Below, one piece after another: positions 18,681-27,717 of a DNA stretch of 64,000 nucleotides (the stretch's first letter is position 1; each line of letters begins with the position of its first letter). The notes under the pieces were generated by a model. The model searched no databases and had not been told where the DNA came from. It worked only from the letters and a program-made list of their open reading frames with translations. The translations under genes and the position numbers were made by a program. The DNA lies in the NCBI RefSeq assembly GCF_900129785.1, contig NZ_FSRC01000001.1, forward strand, positions 1,984,001-2,048,000, written 5' to 3'. Origin of the DNA: Algoriphagus halophilus. GTDB taxonomy: Bacteria; Bacteroidota; Bacteroidia; Cytophagales; Cyclobacteriaceae.

Positions 18681-18699
18681 GTCCGAGCGGAACCGAGGA
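18681..18699. repeat. Dispersed-type GC-rich repeat, copy A
   Basis: The 19-mer beginning GTCCGAGCGGA and ending GAGGA matches copy B at 17 of 19 positions. It is more GC-rich than the surrounding AT-rich spacer and resembles the short CCGAGCGGAGTCGAGG-type elements found between genes in many Bacteroidota genomes. Confidence 0.6.
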
Positions 18700-18733
18700 T
18701 ATTTTGAATCAAGTTAAAATATAGAAGTTGTCT

Positions 18734-18752
18734 GTCCGAGCGGAGTCGAGGA
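18734..18752. repeat. Dispersed-type GC-rich repeat, copy B
   Basis: This second copy (GTCCGAGCGGAGTCGAGGA) sits 53 bases from copy A in the 216-base gap between copA and the HMA gene. The rest of that gap is AT-rich and holds no recognisable gene. Confidence 0.6.
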
Positions 18753-18852
18753 CTTGGCTTCGACCAGCCTGACAATACTTATTCGCTTATTCATTAGAAA
18801 GGGATTGAAAAAACTCAAGTTTAATATTTATAAAATCAAAAACAGATCAATC

Positions 18853-19062
18853 ATGAAAACTCAAAAATTCAAAACCAACATCAATTGTAGCAACTGCCTG
18901 GCCAAAGTTACCCCTGTTCTCAATGCGAATCCAAAAATTGAATCTTGGGGTGTAGATTTAGAAAGTGAGGATCGGATTCTGACGGTAGAATCTGAAAACA
19001 TCACGCCAGAAGAAGTTTTTAAAACTGTTATCAAAGCAGGATTTATCGCCAAACCTGAATAA
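18853..19062 (+). CDS. Small HMA-domain metallochaperone (CopZ-like)
   Basis: This 69-aa protein is a single heavy-metal-associated domain with the Cys pair in INCSNCL (CxxC) and the usual beta-alpha-beta-beta-alpha-beta length. It would carry Cu(I) in the cytoplasm to CopA. The start is the ATG at 18853; an upstream TTG reading would begin inside the repeat element and is rejected. It is followed 26 bases later by the CHY zinc-finger gene. Confidence 0.85.
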   Translation: MKTQKFKTNINCSNCLAKVTPVLNANPKIESWGVDLESEDRILTVESENITPEEVFKTVIKAGFIAKPE

Positions 19063-19088
19063 ATTGGCCATAAATTCTTAGAATTCAC

Positions 19089-19517
19089 ATGAGAAACTTA
19101 TTCTTAGCGCTGATTTTGTTCGGTGCGATCCTGAGCGTGAATGCACAAACCAACCTCGCTTTGCCTGTAGTGAAATCCAGTATCGGAGGCATCAATATCT
19201 ATGGAAAACCCATAGACCAGCAAACTAGATGTCAGCATTGGCATTCTGAATTGGATGTGATTGCGATTAAATTTAAGTGCTGTGAAAAGTATTATCCATG
19301 TTTTTCATGCCATGAAGAGGAGGCTGATCATGAACCTAAAGTTTGGCCAAAATCGGAATTTGATTCCAAAGCAATATTATGTGGCGTCTGTGGAACAGAG
19401 TTAAGTATTTCTGACTATCAAAACAGCAATAATACCTGTCCAAAATGCAAGGCTGCTTTCAATCCTGGCTGCAGCAAACACTATCATTTGTACTTTGAAA
19501 CAGAGGATCAAAAATAG
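19089..19517 (+). CDS. CHY zinc-finger protein with an apparent signal peptide
   Basis: This 142-aa protein has residues 1-20 that read as a clean Bacteroidota signal peptide (FLALILFGAILSVNAQ). From about residue 36 it is a CHY zinc finger: CQHWHSELD, then KCCEKYYPCFSCHEEEADH, CGVCGTEL, CPKCKAAF and PGCSKHYHLYF, giving the family's full set of Cys/His ligands. Bacterial CHY proteins are usually about 105-110 residues and cytosolic; the extra N-terminus is unusual. A GTG in the frame (residue 29, before KSSIGG) would give the canonical cytosolic form, so the start is not fully settled. The eukaryotic relative Hot13 works in the mitochondrial intermembrane space. Here the gene lies between copper genes. 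Confidence 0.8.
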   Translation: MRNLFLALILFGAILSVNAQTNLALPVVKSSIGGINIYGKPIDQQTRCQHWHSELDVIAIKFKCCEKYYPCFSCHEEEADHEPKVWPKSEFDSKAILCGVCGTELSISDYQNSNNTCPKCKAAFNPGCSKHYHLYFETEDQK

Positions 19518-19555
19518 AAGAACCCATTTGACAAAAATTTCGTAATTTTACAGCG

Positions 19556-19975
19556 TTGAAAAAGACCATTTCCATAGTGCTATCTCTCATCCTGCTCTTT
19601 TCGAGTATAGGTATGGCAAAATCCACCCACTTCTGTGGTGGACTGGAAATGCTATCTGAATTGTCTTTGAATGCTTCCCACATTAATTGTGGCATGGAGC
19701 AAAAAGCACCGGATTGTGACAGCAATGATGGAAAAGTCCATGTTCATCAGGATTCAGGCTGTTGTGATAATGAATTCGAGATACTTCAACTAGATGAAGA
19801 TTTCAGCATTACCAAAGCTTCTTTCCACCTCAATTTGGACTTCGCATTTGCGCTGGTTCACACCTTTATACTTCAGGTTTCCCTAGAAGAAACTACCGCT
19901 ACTACTTATTCAGATTACTCCCCTCCTTTTCTGAAACAGGACCATCAAGTTCTGTTTCAAACCTTTCTTATTTAA
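19556..19975 (+). CDS. HYC_CC_PP family protein (exported, copper-locus associated)
   Basis: This 139-aa protein starts at TTG 19556 (KKTISIVLSLILLFSS gives the signal peptide); the next ATG falls at the end of that signal. It carries the three marks that name the family: HFC in STHFCGG, CC in DSGCCDNE, and PP in SDYSPPFL, with a second hydrophobic stretch at about 95-112. The family is found next to Cus/Czc efflux genes in Bacteroidota; its function is not known to me. The Cys/His content suggests metal contact. It lies 100 bases before cusA. Confidence 0.78.
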   Translation: MKKTISIVLSLILLFSSIGMAKSTHFCGGLEMLSELSLNASHINCGMEQKAPDCDSNDGKVHVHQDSGCCDNEFEILQLDEDFSITKASFHLNLDFAFALVHTFILQVSLEETTATTYSDYSPPFLKQDHQVLFQTFLI

Positions 19976-19990
19976 ACATGGATGAAGTAA

Positions 19991-20007
19991 GGTTAGCGCC
20001 GCTAACC
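19991..20007 (+). promoter_or_regulatory. Perfect hairpin in the leader of cusA
   Basis: GGTTAGC-GCC-GCTAACC forms a 7-bp GC-rich stem with a 3-base loop, 69 bases before the cusA start. No T-run follows, so it is not a standard terminator. It could be an operator, an RNA processing or stability element between the HYC gene and cusA, or part of a leader structure. Confidence 0.4.
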
Positions 20008-20075
20008 GAGATGTTACTGGAATAGAGCTCTGGTGATGTCTTTTATATTTTCTGGTCACTTATCAGATTCATCAC

Positions 20076-23000
20076 ATGTTAAATTCAATTATCAAGTATT
20101 TTCTTGAAAATAAACTGGTAACAGTTCTCCTACTGATCGCATTGATTGGTTGGGGAATCATTACGGCACCTTTTGGATGGAAAGTAGGTTCTTTACCTTC
20201 TGATCCAGTTCCAGTGGATGCCATACCAGATATTGGGGAAAATCAACAAATCGTATTCACCCCATGGGCAGGAAGATCTCCTCAGGACATTGAGGATCAA
20301 ATCTCCTATCCATTGACCACCTATCTACTTGGAATTCCAGGAGTAAAATCCATACGTAGTTCCTCCATTTTCGGATTTTCCAGTATCTATATCATCTTCA
20401 ATGAAGACATAGAATTCTACTGGTCCAGATCCAGAATATTAGAAAAACTCAATTCCTTACCATCCAGCTTATTGCCAGAAGGAGTCCAACCTGCTCTAGG
20501 ACCTGATGCCACCGCTTTAGGACAAGTATTTTGGTACACCTTGGAAGGTCGTGATTCCAATGGAAATCCAACTGGGGGTTGGGACCTGCACGAAATTCGA
20601 TCTGTACAGGATTTCTATGTCAAATATGCCTTAAATTCCGTAGAAGGGGTTTCCGAAGTGGCTTCAATCGGGGGTTATGTCCAAGAATATCAAATTGATG
20701 TAAACCCTGACGCGTTAAAAGCCTACAAGATCCCATTGGCCAAAGTCATGGATGCGGTGAAGAAATCAAACCGTGACGTAGGAGCCAAAACCATTGAAAT
20801 CAACCAAGCGGAATACCTGGTCCGAGGTTTGGGATACGTCAAAAATATTTCGGATCTAGAAATGGCGGTTGTAGCCGTACAGGATAACGTTCCTATCCGA
20901 ATTAAAGACATAGCCGTAGTGGGATTGGGTCCAGCTACCCGTCGAGGTGCTTTGGACAAAGACGGAGCCGAAGTGGTCGGAGGTGTGGTCGTTGCCCGCT
21001 ATGGAGCTAATCCCTTGGCAGTGATTCAAGATGTCAAGTCAAAAATCACAGAAATCAGCTCAGGATTACCAAAGAAAACCCTTGCCAATGGGACAGAAAG
21101 TCAATTGACACTGGTTCCGTTTTACGATCGATCTACCTTGATCTCGGAGACGCTAGGCACTTTGGAGGAAGCCTTGACCTTGGAGCTATTGATCACGATT
21201 TTGGTAGTGATAGTAATGGTGTACAATCTTCGCGCTTCCTTATTGATTTCCAGCTTATTACCCATAGCAATATTAATGGTATTTATCGCCATGAGGTATG
21301 TTGGAGTGGATGCCAATATTGTAGCCCTTTCTGGAATTGCCATTGCGATCGGAACGATGGTAGACTTGGGAATTATCCTCTCAGAAAATATACTCAAGCA
21401 TCTGGATGAAGCTCCTGAAGATCAAAAATTAATTGACACCATTTTCAAAGGTTCCTCGGAAGTAGCCACGGCTATATTGACCGCCGTTTCTACCACGATC
21501 GTTTCCTTTATTCCGGTGTTTACACTGGAGGCAGCAGAAGGAAAACTATTTGGTCCTTTAGCCTTTACGAAGACGTTTGCGCTAATAGCTGCATTGATCG
21601 TCTCTTTATTAATCTTACCGACGCTTGCCCATTGGTTTTTTGGGTTCAAAATCAAGGGAGATAAAACAAAAAGGTTCTTTCCTTTTGCCCTACTCCTTCT
21701 TGGCATCATCGCCCTGATTTTGGGTTACTCCTGGGCAGGAATCATGCTCCTGCTGTTTGGAGGTTTAGCTATTGGAAAACAGTATTTGGACTCCTCTAAA
21801 ATTGTGCTGGATAAGCGCTCTTCTAAACTACTGAACAATGCCGAACTATTCTTAGTAGTGATTGGAGTAGTCTGGCTATTGGCAAAATACTGGCTTCCCC
21901 TGGGACCTTCAAAAAGTACGTTTACGAATTTCTTCTTTGTAGCCTTGATTGTAAGTCTGATTTTAGGAGCTTTTGCGGTTTTGGAACACTATTACAAACA
22001 CATCCTTACCTGGTGTTTGAACCATAAAAAAGCATTTCTAAGCATCCCAACTGTACTTATTCTTCTTGCAGGAAGCATTTGGTTAGGATTCAACAGTGTT
22101 TTTGGCTTTATCCCCAAAGGTTTTGATGTAATCGGAGTAAACATACGTCCTTCCAACGTATGGGCCTACTTGACTCACACTTTCCCTGGAATCGGAAAGG
22201 AGTTTATGCCTTCACTGGATGAAGGAAGCTTTTTGTTGATGCCTACTTCAATGCCCCATTCAGGTATTGAGTTTAACGGAAATGTCGTTTCTCAGCTTGA
22301 CATGATGCTTACAAATATTCCAGAAGTGGAGTTGACGGTGGGCAAGTTGGGAAGAGTGGAATCAGCCCTGGATCCCGCACCTATCTCCATGTATGAAAAC
22401 GTCATCAACTATAAACCTGAGTACGTCCTGGATGAGGATGGATATAGGGTACGTTTCATGACCGATGAAAACAATCGATTTATTCTCTCCTCTGGTGATA
22501 CTTTAAGTAATGAGGAAGCGATCGCACAAGGAGTGAAAAATACGGAATTGATTCCGGATGAAGATGGACTTTATTTCCGAAACTGGAGAAGCCAGATTAA
22601 TTCTCCAGATGACATTTGGAATGAAATCGTCAAAGTCACCAAGATTCCGGGAGTAACTTCCGCCCCAAAGCTCCAACCAATTGAGACAAGATTGGTAATG
22701 CTTCAAACTGGTATGAGAGCTCCGATGGGTATTAAAGTATATGGTCCTGACCTACAGACCATTGAAACATTTGGCTTAAAGTTAGAAAGCATCTTAAAAG
22801 AAGTGCCTTCTGTGAAAGCTGAAGCCGCGTTTGCAGATCGTATCGTAGGTAAACCTTACTTGCTATTAAACATTAAACGAGATGAAATTGCCCGCTATGG
22901 ATTAAATATTGAAGACGTACAGCAAACGATAGAAACAGCAATTGGCGGCATGAATATCACGAACACGGTGGAAGGCAGAGAGCGCTTTCCTGTACGGGTT

Positions 23001-23900
23001 CGCTATCCAAGAGAGCTCAGAGATGATCCTGAATCATTGGGTAAAATCTTGATCTCCACGCCTACTGGAGCCCAGATTCCCTTGGTACAGATTGTGGATT
23101 TTGAATACCAACGAGGACCTCAAGCCATCAAAAGTGAAAACACATTTTTGGTAGGCTATGTATTATTTGATAAGCGAGAGGGTTTCTCCGAAGTGACCGT
23201 GGTCAATGATGCCCAACGAATGATTCAGGAAAGAATTGATTCAGGTGAACTTCTGGTCCCAGCTGGAGTAAGCTTTAAGTTTTCAGGAAGTTACGAGAAC
23301 CAGGTGCGTGCTGAAAAAAGGCTATCGATCATCGTACCCGTAGTACTGGGATTGGTCTTCTTGATCCTATATTTCCAGTTCAAATCAGTAACCACTTCGC
23401 TTATGGTATTCACAGGTATAGCCATGGCTTTTAGCGGTGGATTCATGATGCTTTGGTTCTATGGACAAGATTGGTTTGCCGATTTCAGCCTGTTCGATAC
23501 CAATATCAGAGAGTTATTCCAAATGCAAACCATCAATCTAAGCGTGGCTGTTTGGGTGGGTTTCATTGCTCTTTTCGGAATTGCGACAGATGATGGGGTA
23601 TTGATGGCTACGTATTTGGATCAAAGCTTTGATCGAAATAAGACCAACACCCTGAAAGGGATCCGGGCTGCGGTAGTCGAAGCTGGACAGCGAAGAATCA
23701 AACCGGCTGTCATGACTTCAGCAACCACCATCATTGCCTTGTTACCTATCTTAACCTCTACAGGCAGGGGTTCTGACATCATGATTCCTATGGCCATTCC
23801 TGCTTTCGGCGGCATGTTAGTAGCAGCCATTACTTATTTCATTGTTCCGGTGCTATACAGCATCCGTGAGGAATATAGACTCAAAAAGATCAGCAAATGA
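20076..23900 (+). CDS. cusA: Heavy-metal efflux RND permease (CusA/CzcA type)
   Basis: This 1274-aa inner-membrane proton/metal antiporter pumps metal from the periplasm into the outer-membrane channel. Marks include DAIPDIGENQQIVFTPWAGR and RSSSIFGFSSIYIIF near the N-terminus, the porter domains, and the TM4 segment GIAIAIGTMVDLGII. The Met in RLVMLQTGMRAPMGIKV corresponds to a Cu/Ag-binding Met of E. coli CusA by motif alignment, which favours copper/silver. It is about 230 residues longer than E. coli CusA. The extra stretch is largely hydrophobic and lies at about 530-680, before the second periplasmic loop. The gene overlaps the next by 4 bases (ATGA). Confidence 0.92.
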   Translation: MLNSIIKYFLENKLVTVLLLIALIGWGIITAPFGWKVGSLPSDPVPVDAIPDIGENQQIVFTPWAGRSPQDIEDQISYPLTTYLLGIPGVKSIRSSSIFGFSSIYIIFNEDIEFYWSRSRILEKLNSLPSSLLPEGVQPALGPDATALGQVFWYTLEGRDSNGNPTGGWDLHEIRSVQDFYVKYALNSVEGVSEVASIGGYVQEYQIDVNPDALKAYKIPLAKVMDAVKKSNRDVGAKTIEINQAEYLVRGLGYVKNISDLEMAVVAVQDNVPIRIKDIAVVGLGPATRRGALDKDGAEVVGGVVVARYGANPLAVIQDVKSKITEISSGLPKKTLANGTESQLTLVPFYDRSTLISETLGTLEEALTLELLITILVVIVMVYNLRASLLISSLLPIAILMVFIAMRYVGVDANIVALSGIAIAIGTMVDLGIILSENILKHLDEAPEDQKLIDTIFKGSSEVATAILTAVSTTIVSFIPVFTLEAAEGKLFGPLAFTKTFALIAALIVSLLILPTLAHWFFGFKIKGDKTKRFFPFALLLLGIIALILGYSWAGIMLLLFGGLAIGKQYLDSSKIVLDKRSSKLLNNAELFLVVIGVVWLLAKYWLPLGPSKSTFTNFFFVALIVSLILGAFAVLEHYYKHILTWCLNHKKAFLSIPTVLILLAGSIWLGFNSVFGFIPKGFDVIGVNIRPSNVWAYLTHTFPGIGKEFMPSLDEGSFLLMPTSMPHSGIEFNGNVVSQLDMMLTNIPEVELTVGKLGRVESALDPAPISMYENVINYKPEYVLDEDGYRVRFMTDENNRFILSSGDTLSNEEAIAQGVKNTELIPDEDGLYFRNWRSQINSPDDIWNEIVKVTKIPGVTSAPKLQPIETRLVMLQTGMRAPMGIKVYGPDLQTIETFGLKLESILKEVPSVKAEAAFADRIVGKPYLLLNIKRDEIARYGLNIEDVQQTIETAIGGMNITNTVEGRERFPVRVRYPRELRDDPESLGKILISTPTGAQIPLVQIVDFEYQRGPQAIKSENTFLVGYVLFDKREGFSEVTVVNDAQRMIQERIDSGELLVPAGVSFKFSGSYENQVRAEKRLSIIVPVVLGLVFLILYFQFKSVTTSLMVFTGIAMAFSGGFMMLWFYGQDWFADFSLFDTNIRELFQMQTINLSVAVWVGFIALFGIATDDGVLMATYLDQSFDRNKTNTLKGIRAAVVEAGQRRIKPAVMTSATTIIALLPILTSTGRGSDIMIPMAIPAFGGMLVAAITYFIVPVLYSIREEYRLKKISK

Positions 23901-25222
23901 AATCGAGCTATAAAAAATTAGAGATTGATAGGAACCCATTGAATGCAAAGTTCAATGTGACCAAAAACAGCAGTTTTGATCCTATTAGGAACTGGACAAT
24001 CACAGTTCTTCTGGTCATCTTCACTGGGTTTCATTCATTTGGACAAAGTTTAGATGACTATTTGAAAATAGCAGCCGAGAATAATCCAGGGTTAAAAGGT
24101 AGCTATAAAGAGTTTGAAGCAGCACTTCAGAAAGCCGCACAGATCAGAAGTTTACCGGATCCAACCCTGTCATTTGGGTACTTTATCTCCCCTGTTGAAA
24201 CCCGGGTTGGACCACAAAGGGCAAGATTATCCCTCAACCAGATGTTTCCTTGGTTTGGTACGTTAAAATACTATGGGACTGGCTCGGAGGCTATGGCAGA
24301 GGCGAAATTCCAAGCATTTACCGATGCCAAAAACAAGTTGTACTTCAAGGTAATTTCTGCTTACTACCCCTTGTATGAGCTGAATAAGTTCATTGAAATT
24401 GAGGAGCAAAACATTGAAATTCTCAAAAACTATAAAACACTGGCAACCAGTCAATTTTCGAATGGAAACGGGGCCATGGTAGATGTCCTGAGAGTGGATA
24501 TTATGCTGAAAGATGCGGAAACCAACCTGGGTATTCTGGAAAAGCAACGTAGCCCTTTGGTTACCCGATTCAACAATTTGCTTAATCGGGAAGAAGAGGA
24601 GCCGGTGGAAGTAGCCAATGAGTTGGAAGATGTCTTGGTGCAAGAAGACTACCGAAGAGATTCATTATTGGAAAACAACCCCACCCTCCAAGAGTTTGAC
24701 TTCAAAATCAAGGCAAGCCATGCCAACGAAATGACTGCTGCCAGCCAGGGAAAACCCAAGATTGGGGTTGGGTTGGATTATGTCATCATAGGAAAAAGAG
24801 AAGATATGATGGTAGATGATAATGGCAAAAATGCATTGATGCCCATGGTTTCCATGAGTTTGCCCATCTTTTCAGGAAAATACCAGGCTGCAAAAAAAGA
24901 GGCAAAATTGATGCAGGAAGCCTACCAGTTTCAAAAGGAAGAATTTGAAAATGAATTACTGAGTACCTATGATCAACTGGACTTTCAAGTCTCTAAACAA
25001 CAAGATTTGATTCGCTTGTATGAAGCACAAATCAAGCAGACTCAACAGTCTCTGGACTTGCTTTATACTGCTTATTCCAATTCAGGAAAATCATTTGAGG
25101 ATGTACTTCAAATGCAACAGCAGCTATTGAAATATCAAAAATTGAAAGTGTCTGCTGAAACAGCACTAAAAATAAACATTGCGGAAATAGATTATATCAC
25201 TGCAAAAACATTAGACCAATGA
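23897..25222 (+). CDS. cusC: TolC-family outer-membrane efflux channel (CusC-like)
   Basis: This 441-aa OEP-family protein forms the outer-membrane exit duct. Two long helical repeats are visible (about 55-240 and 260-435), with PDPTLSFGYF and LSLNQMFPWFGTLKYY near the start, typical of Bacteroidota Cus channels. The hydrophobic signal (about 34-49, ending FHSFGQ) is preceded by an unusual 33-residue polar stretch. No internal ATG would remove it, so either the long leader is real or a non-ATG start is used. It overlaps cusA and cusB by 4 bases each, so expression is translationally coupled. Confidence 0.88.
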   Translation: MKSSYKKLEIDRNPLNAKFNVTKNSSFDPIRNWTITVLLVIFTGFHSFGQSLDDYLKIAAENNPGLKGSYKEFEAALQKAAQIRSLPDPTLSFGYFISPVETRVGPQRARLSLNQMFPWFGTLKYYGTGSEAMAEAKFQAFTDAKNKLYFKVISAYYPLYELNKFIEIEEQNIEILKNYKTLATSQFSNGNGAMVDVLRVDIMLKDAETNLGILEKQRSPLVTRFNNLLNREEEEPVEVANELEDVLVQEDYRRDSLLENNPTLQEFDFKIKASHANEMTAASQGKPKIGVGLDYVIIGKREDMMVDDNGKNALMPMVSMSLPIFSGKYQAAKKEAKLMQEAYQFQKEEFENELLSTYDQLDFQVSKQQDLIRLYEAQIKQTQQSLDLLYTAYSNSGKSFEDVLQMQQQLLKYQKLKVSAETALKINIAEIDYITAKTLDQ

Positions 25223-26979
25223 AAAAGCTACAAATAAACGTTTTGGTCATTGCTATCGGCATGTTATTCATCGGAATACTTGCAGGATACCTCATCTTCA
25301 GAAATGACAGTCCTTCTCAAGATGAACACCAACATGATCTTACTGAAGTAAATGGCGTATGGACCTGTTCCATGCACCCACAGATCCGTCAGAATGAACC
25401 GGGATCCTGTCCCATCTGCGGAATGGACCTGATTCCTGTAGAGAATGAGGAAGAAAATTTGGATCCCATGGCCATCAGCATGTCCCCTACCGCCATGCAA
25501 TTAGCCAATGTGCAAACTGCGATAGTCGGAGGATCAGATGCTTCAAAATCAATTAAACTGACCGGGAAAATCCAGTCTGATGAACGGAAAATCTTTACTC
25601 AGACCACCCATATTCCTGGCAGGATTGAGCAATTAACCGTCAATTTTACAGGAGAATACATCTCCAAGGGACAGGTCATTGCCTATGTTTATTCTCCTGA
25701 GTTGGTCACCGCTCAACAGGAACTATTGCAAGCAGCAAAAATCAAAGACTCCCAGCCACAATTATTTCAGGCCGCAAAAGAGAAGCTGAGAAACTGGAAA
25801 TTATCAAGCAGCCAAATTGATCAGATTATTGAATCAGGAAACCTCCTTCACAACTTTCCAATCAACGCTAATAGTTCAGGATATGTAACTGAAAAATTGG
25901 CCAATGCCGGAGACTATGTGTCGCTTGGACAGCCTCTATATACGGTTTCCGATCTTTCCAAAGTTTGGGTTCTTTTTGATGTGTATGAATCCGATCTAAA
26001 TTGGATCAAAAAAGGCGATGAGGTCGAATATTCAGTCCAATCCATTCCTGGCAAGACTTTTTCCGGGAAAATCAGTTATATCGATCCTTTGATTGATCCT
26101 TCGACCAGAGTTGCCCAAGCGCGGGTTGAGGTAAGCAATTCCGATCTAAGCTTGAAACCAGAAATGTTTGTTTCTGGTACGATTAAGAGCGAGTCTAAAA
26201 GCAGTAATAATTCGATGACTGTTCCCAAATCCGCGGTATTATGGACAGGAAAAAGATCTGTAGTATATGTGAAATCAAGTTCTGAACGAGGAATTAGTTT
26301 TAACCTTCGGGAAGTGACCTTGGGACCTGCTTTAGGAGAAAGTTATGTCATTGAAAGTGGGCTGAATGAGGGAGAGGAAATCGCCATCAATGGTACTTTC
26401 AGTATCGATGCAGCTGCACAATTAGCGGGTAAACCCAGCATGATGAGCCCAGATGGCGGTGCACCTATGACAGGACATGACCATGGAAATATGGAAGGAA
26501 GCAGCATGCCTTCCAGCACCAACCTTACCATCAGTGAAAATGCAAAAAAGGCCTTGAAACCTGTGTATGATCAATATTTACTGCTAAAAGACAAATTAAC
26601 GCAAGATGATCTGGAGGCAGCCAAAGAGGCAGCGTCAAAGATGGATGCATCTTTGAAACAAGTGAACATGGCTTTATTCACAGGAGAATCTCACAACCTA
26701 TGGATGGGCTTTGACAGTAACTTGAAAAAAGCCTTACAAACTGCACAATCCGCAAAATCAATAGAGGAGTTGAGAAAGAGCTTTCAACATCTTTCTATGG
26801 AAATGGTGACCATGACTGAACAGTTTCATGCATATACAGGCACTTTATATGTGCAGCATTGCCCAATGGCAGATAGCAATAAAGGAGCAGATTGGTTGAG
26901 CCTAGACCAGAATATTGTCAACCCCTACTTTGGACAATCCATGCTAACCTGTGGAGAGGTTACCAAAACATTGAACTAA
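25219..26979 (+). CDS. cusB: RND periplasmic adaptor CusB with fused C-terminal DUF3347 domain
   Basis: This 586-aa membrane-fusion protein has an N-terminal membrane anchor (about 5-27), a heavy-metal-binding domain at about 46-75 (WTCSMHPQIRQNEPGSCPIC, then GMDLIP), the barrel-sandwich and hairpin region (about 110-240), a beta-barrel (about 240-320), a membrane-proximal domain to about 400, a His/Met-rich linker (GHDHGNMEGSSMPS) and a DUF3347 domain (about 440-586) with HCPMA and NPYFGQSMLTCG. The fusion places an extra Met/Cys/His copper site on the adaptor. A stand-alone DUF3347 lipoprotein is encoded two genes downstream. Confidence 0.9.
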   Translation: MKKLQINVLVIAIGMLFIGILAGYLIFRNDSPSQDEHQHDLTEVNGVWTCSMHPQIRQNEPGSCPICGMDLIPVENEEENLDPMAISMSPTAMQLANVQTAIVGGSDASKSIKLTGKIQSDERKIFTQTTHIPGRIEQLTVNFTGEYISKGQVIAYVYSPELVTAQQELLQAAKIKDSQPQLFQAAKEKLRNWKLSSSQIDQIIESGNLLHNFPINANSSGYVTEKLANAGDYVSLGQPLYTVSDLSKVWVLFDVYESDLNWIKKGDEVEYSVQSIPGKTFSGKISYIDPLIDPSTRVAQARVEVSNSDLSLKPEMFVSGTIKSESKSSNNSMTVPKSAVLWTGKRSVVYVKSSSERGISFNLREVTLGPALGESYVIESGLNEGEEIAINGTFSIDAAAQLAGKPSMMSPDGGAPMTGHDHGNMEGSSMPSSTNLTISENAKKALKPVYDQYLLLKDKLTQDDLEAAKEAASKMDASLKQVNMALFTGESHNLWMGFDSNLKKALQTAQSAKSIEELRKSFQHLSMEMVTMTEQFHAYTGTLYVQHCPMADSNKGADWLSLDQNIVNPYFGQSMLTCGEVTKTLN

Positions 26980-27003
26980 TCACCCAATCTATACTTGTAA
27001 ATT

Positions 27004-27699
27004 ATGCGTAAAAACAATCAATATTATACCAGAAAAATCCACCGCTTTCTAGGGGTCTTCATTGGAATCCAGTTTTTCCTTTGGACCATCAGTGGATTAT
27101 ATTTCAGCTGGACAGATATTGATGAAATCCATGGAGATCATTTTCACAATGAGCACATGATGCATCAGTCAGCAGAAAATCTAATTGAACCTGGAAAATT
27201 GGACTCCAGCCTCCAGATTTCAACTCTTGAACTGCGATTTGTCAATCACCAACCTTATTACTGGGTTAACTCCAAATTGCTTTACAATGCTCAGACAGGT
27301 GAACTTAAACCTGAGGTAACAGAAGAAGAAGCAAAGGAAATAGCCCAGATCTATGTAAAGGGAGATTTGGGGATCAAATCGGTAGAATACCTGACTGAAA
27401 CCGGAGCTCACCATGAATTTCGGGGAAGACCATTGCCTGCTTGGGCGGTACACTACGACCACCCGGAAAACCTAGTAGCCTACATAGATGCTAAAAGTGG
27501 AAGTTTTGAACGAGTGCGACATAGAAGCTGGAGATGGTTTGATTTTCTCTGGATGTTCCATACCATGGATTATGCAGGAAGAGACGATTTCAACAACCTG
27601 CTACTTAGAGCATTTTCATTATTCGGCTTAGCCACAGTGGCTTCTGGATTCACTTTGTTCTTTATGACGCAAAAAAAGAAAAGAAAACATACTAAATAA
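27004..27699 (+). CDS. PepSY-associated membrane protein
   Basis: This 231-aa protein begins with RKIHRFLGVFIGIQFFLWTISG, the N-terminal helix typical of PepSY-TM proteins (here written as two overlapping parts: RKIHRFLGVF and GIQFFLWTISG). A His-rich external loop follows (HGDHFHNEHMMHQ), then PepSY-like beta segments (about 85-170) and a second membrane helix near the C-terminus (about 200-222). Such proteins sit beside metal transport genes and are thought to act in metal or electron handling at the membrane; the biochemical role is unclear. It starts 24 bases after cusB. Confidence 0.8.
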   Translation: MRKNNQYYTRKIHRFLGVFIGIQFFLWTISGLYFSWTDIDEIHGDHFHNEHMMHQSAENLIEPGKLDSSLQISTLELRFVNHQPYYWVNSKLLYNAQTGELKPEVTEEEAKEIAQIYVKGDLGIKSVEYLTETGAHHEFRGRPLPAWAVHYDHPENLVAYIDAKSGSFERVRHRSWRWFDFLWMFHTMDYAGRDDFNNLLLRAFSLFGLATVASGFTLFFMTQKKKRKHTK

Positions 27700-27717
27700 A
27701 TAATAAATCAATTAAAC

